DNA from: Parus major
Lineage: Eukaryota; Chordata; Aves; Passeriformes; Paridae
Length of the DNA stretch: 64,000 nt
Assembly (NCBI RefSeq): GCF_001522545.3
Contig: NC_031770.1
Span: forward strand, 109,283,671 to 109,347,670
Direction: 5' to 3'
Positions 61,478 through 64,000 of the stretch are shown here, one piece after another. The position numbers were made by a program, and so were the translations under genes. Position 1 is the stretch's first letter. Every line of letters begins with the position of its first letter. The notes beneath the pieces were generated by a model, which saw only the letters and a program-made list of their open reading frames with translations, was not told the DNA's origin and did no database searches.

Positions 61478-62371
61478 CAATACCATAATAGAGACTTTAC
61501 ACATGGTCTTACAACATCTATATCTGAATGTATCATTGGACTGTGTGCCAGACCTGCTCCTTCTGCTCCACATACTTGCCTCAGCAGTGATCCTGAGATA
61601 GGAAACCAACAATTTGAGCCCTCTATACCTTCAGAAACAGATTCAGGGATAATTTCAGGCCCCCAAACAGTCGCAGAGGCGCTTCCCTGTGCAGACATCT
61701 CGAGGATTTTCCAAAGGAAAGTTCACAGGGTACCTTGCCCCCAGTGCACCCCCTCACCTGGCATTACCAAGAAGGCATAAACACACCTGCCTCCTCTTTA
61801 CTGAGCTGCTCAGGGGCCTCTGAAGGTGCCAACATCATCTCCATAAGCTCTCAGGAGAGCCCTGGCAGAGCTCAGTCCTGGAGTCATGCTCTGAACATGC
61901 AGAACCACCTATAAAGGTGAGCAGGTGCAGGAAAACAGTTGGGAAAAGGCACTATGAAAATAGCCAGGAGCACAGATGGAAAATTTCTGAACAGGGAAAA
62001 ATAAGAGGGAATGAGAGGTTGCAATTTATAGGAAAAAGTTTGCTCTGGCAACTTAACTGATTTCAAATATCTAATATCTAATTTCAAATATCTAATTTCT
62101 TGGAATCCAGGGAGAAAAAGGCACCTTTTTCTGACTTCTCTTTACTTATTCATTAGATTTGCAAGATCTTGCATGAGTAGCACAGGAATCACCCAGCTCT
62201 CCTGCTGCCTGGGGAATGCCAACTTGGATGTGGAACAGGACTCAGGTTATTTAGAGGTTTGGCATCACTCCACCCATTCAAACAAAGTTTAACTCATTTT
62301 TTATAAATTCAGGCCACCTGTAGGGCTTTGATTTTAACAAATAAAAAAAATACACAGAATATAGGGTTTAC
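61478..62371. other. PKHD1 intron sequence of unknown nature
   Basis: 61490-61780 keeps an open plus-strand frame of about 97 codons (CARPAPSAPHTCLSSDPEIG and on), antisense to PKHD1, with no recognised family. A 21-base tandem (ATTTCAAATATCTAATATCTA and a near copy) lies at 62059-62100. Confidence 0.5.
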
Positions 62372-62479
62372 CTGGAGGTGATGTGACAGTGAACACAAGT
62401 CTCCAGTTTGTTCCTGAGCTGGAGACAGCCAGATTGGAAAAGCTTGCACATCCCTCTATGACCTGCACTTGGGTGAGCC
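62372..62479 (-). CDS. PKHD1: PKHD1 (fibrocystin) coding exon, fourth from the 3' end: extracellular segment
   Basis: Internal exon read on the minus strand. It follows a polypyrimidine acceptor (TTTTTTCCAG) and ends at the donor CCAG|GTAAAC. Its 108 bases start with two bases of a split codon and end with one, so both borders are phase 1. It encodes LTQVQVIEGCASFSNLAVSS followed by a stretch ending FTVTSPPG, a beta-rich extracellular segment just before the membrane. Its last base joins the next exon (58088-58243) to make an in-frame Gly. Fibrocystin is a very large single-pass receptor-like protein of primary cilia and of kidney and bile-duct epithelia; loss of the human gene causes recessive polycystic kidney disease. 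The identification rests mainly on the membrane-proximal and tail sequence of the exons that follow. The paralogue PKHD1L1 is the main alternative, but it has only a short cytoplasmic tail. The exon before this one is not in the window or was not recognised. Confidence 0.82.
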
Positions 62480-64000
62480 CTGGAAAAAATCATATTGCAA
62501 TTAGCAGCAAACACGTAAGTGCCACTTAAGGACCTCAGGGAGTCCTCATGACTTTAAGGGACTTCAGAAAGCCTAAATTCATTATCCATCTTCATCCTAA
62601 ACATTGTGTCTAGCTCCAGAAAATTTCACACTGAGGGACTCAGAAAACAAATTCCTGAGGAATTAGAAGGCTTCAGCTTCTAAATATTTATACTTTGAGC
62701 TCATTGTGAAATGGCATTTTCTGTGTGTTATGGGGGTGTGAATGCAGCTGTTAGAGGGATCAACAAGGGTAACAGGAGCTATAGAGACACACTAGAAAGT
62801 TCCAAATGTCCATTTTTAAATTTAACTCATGTCTTGTGTGACTAAGTACTTCACCAAGGTTGGGAGAGTGATAGTGAGACTGTCCTAAGGGGATGGTCTC
62901 GAGGAGTCAAACACTGTAACTAAGGGACAAGCTGAATCTTCAATTCTTTCCTGATTTGTAGGTGCTTCACCTTATCTTTGGGGCATATTCCCTCCTGTCT
63001 TATTGTTAAATCTCTTGGAATTTTTCTCCAGCTCTGTGAGATGCTTTGAAAGGTATTTGGCCAAGGAAAGTGTCTGTGGTGACTGGCCTGAGACACTACA
63101 GGAGATACTGTCAGCTGGAAACCTGGCAGGGAAAATCTCCATGGGGAGTGTTAAAATGAAAACCAGGAAACAGAATTTCTCCATCATGTTACCTCTTGTT
63201 GTGATCTATCAGGGAATGAATTCTGGCCCAACATTTGCCCTTGCCATGATTGTTATTTCTGTAGGCTCTTTTTAAAAGTTATAATTTACTTTGCAACTGG
63301 ATCCCCATTTTATTGTGTGTATCTTTGAGCACCAGCCAAGGCCAGGTCTGGTCTGCATTCAGCCTCTTGGGGTGAAAGGGGTGAAATCCTAAAGCCTGAC
63401 AAATTTCCAAATGTTGGTTCAGGTGGGGGTGAGATGCCAGAACTTCCTCAGGATGCTGGACTTGCTCCAGTGATCACAAACACAGACTTTTGCCTGCTGA
63501 AAGACAACATGTCATAACTGTTTGCTTTATGAAGCAGGTGGTTTGATATTTTATTGCAGTTAAGCAGCACAGGTGAAGGTACATAAAGCTGAATGTGGGC
63601 AGGACATTTCTACTCTGCCATTCTCATGTTCGGGGCACTGACCAATGTGGTGAAATAGCAAACTCTGAACTTTGGCCAGGAACTGCCCAAGACAAGGTCT
63701 TATACAAATCCCTGACACATATTAATTACTTAGCAACATAAATTACAAGGTTTCTCCTCTCTGTGACTCTGGTACTATTTAATTTGTTTATACTTAATTA
63801 GTTTTGACTACATACATATTTTTTTTTTCTGTTTCTATACAGTATCTAGCAAACCAAATCACCAATTTCATTATGAGTCTCCAGGATCAGCTGTGATATA
63901 TAAATAATCAGTGATTCAAGCTGTGAATAGATTTGATGGAGATGTGAAAATGTAGATTTCTTTTATTGCTTCATCCTGATCCTGCTTCATCCATCTACCA
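62480..64000. other. Presumed PKHD1 intron, no exon I can defend
   Basis: A minus-strand stretch at 62985-63190 has acceptor-like sites and partly open frames, but none ends at a donor in the phase needed (phase 1) to join the exon at 62479. The rest is AT-rich with no CR1. Confidence 0.45.

Noticed and set aside
60896..61780. Several frames of 168-284 codons
   Set aside because: Most codons are N; the rest is the GATG repeat.

Overview
The window looks like avian nuclear DNA. About 30 fragments of CR1 retroposons are spread along it. Many end in the octamer-type tail (ATTCTATGA or its complement, TCATAGAAT) typical of bird CR1. The sequence is AT-rich and CpG-poor, with long non-coding stretches, and it contains a split gene with GT-AG introns. 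One CR1 (27353-27690) resembles forms I associate with songbirds, but species cannot be fixed from the sequence alone. Three runs of N (2516-2839, 44440-44454, 60953-61407) are assembly gaps, and two of them lie inside tandem repeats.

One protein-coding gene is supported: the last four coding exons of a minus-strand gene at 62479-52542, identified as PKHD1 (fibrocystin/polyductin). All four exons join in phase 1. In order they encode an extracellular stretch ending in FTVTSPPG, a membrane-spanning segment, and a basic cytoplasmic tail of about 160 residues. The residues just after the membrane (CWLRKSK...) resemble the known ciliary targeting sequence of mammalian fibrocystin. The rest of the gene lies beyond the right edge of the window.

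Layout: 1-52.0 kb is intergenic sequence downstream of PKHD1. In mammals this side of PKHD1 is a gene-poor interval leading to TFAP2B, so regulatory DNA is plausible here. It holds CR1 fragments, a decayed CR1 reverse transcriptase (about 9.3-10.3 kb), a 19-bp minisatellite carrying CACCTG E-boxes (7.42-7.53 kb), a CpG-rich islet (5.0-5.46 kb), an old MIR-type SINE (44.8 kb) and a large TTTCTA satellite (44.04-44.5 kb). Several repeat-free blocks look like conserved non-coding elements by composition and motif density (12.9-13.4, 17.2-17.6, 31.0-31.8, 38.7-39.1 and 43.7-44.0 kb); conservation itself could not be tested. From 52.0 to 62.5 kb are the PKHD1 3' UTR, exons and introns, with CR1 copies and a GA/GATA/GATG compound microsatellite. 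62.5-64.0 kb is presumed PKHD1 intron with no exon I can defend.

Most long open frames are by-products of CR1 copies, simple repeats or N runs and are not called as genes. No rRNA, tRNA, CRISPR array or intact transposon was found.
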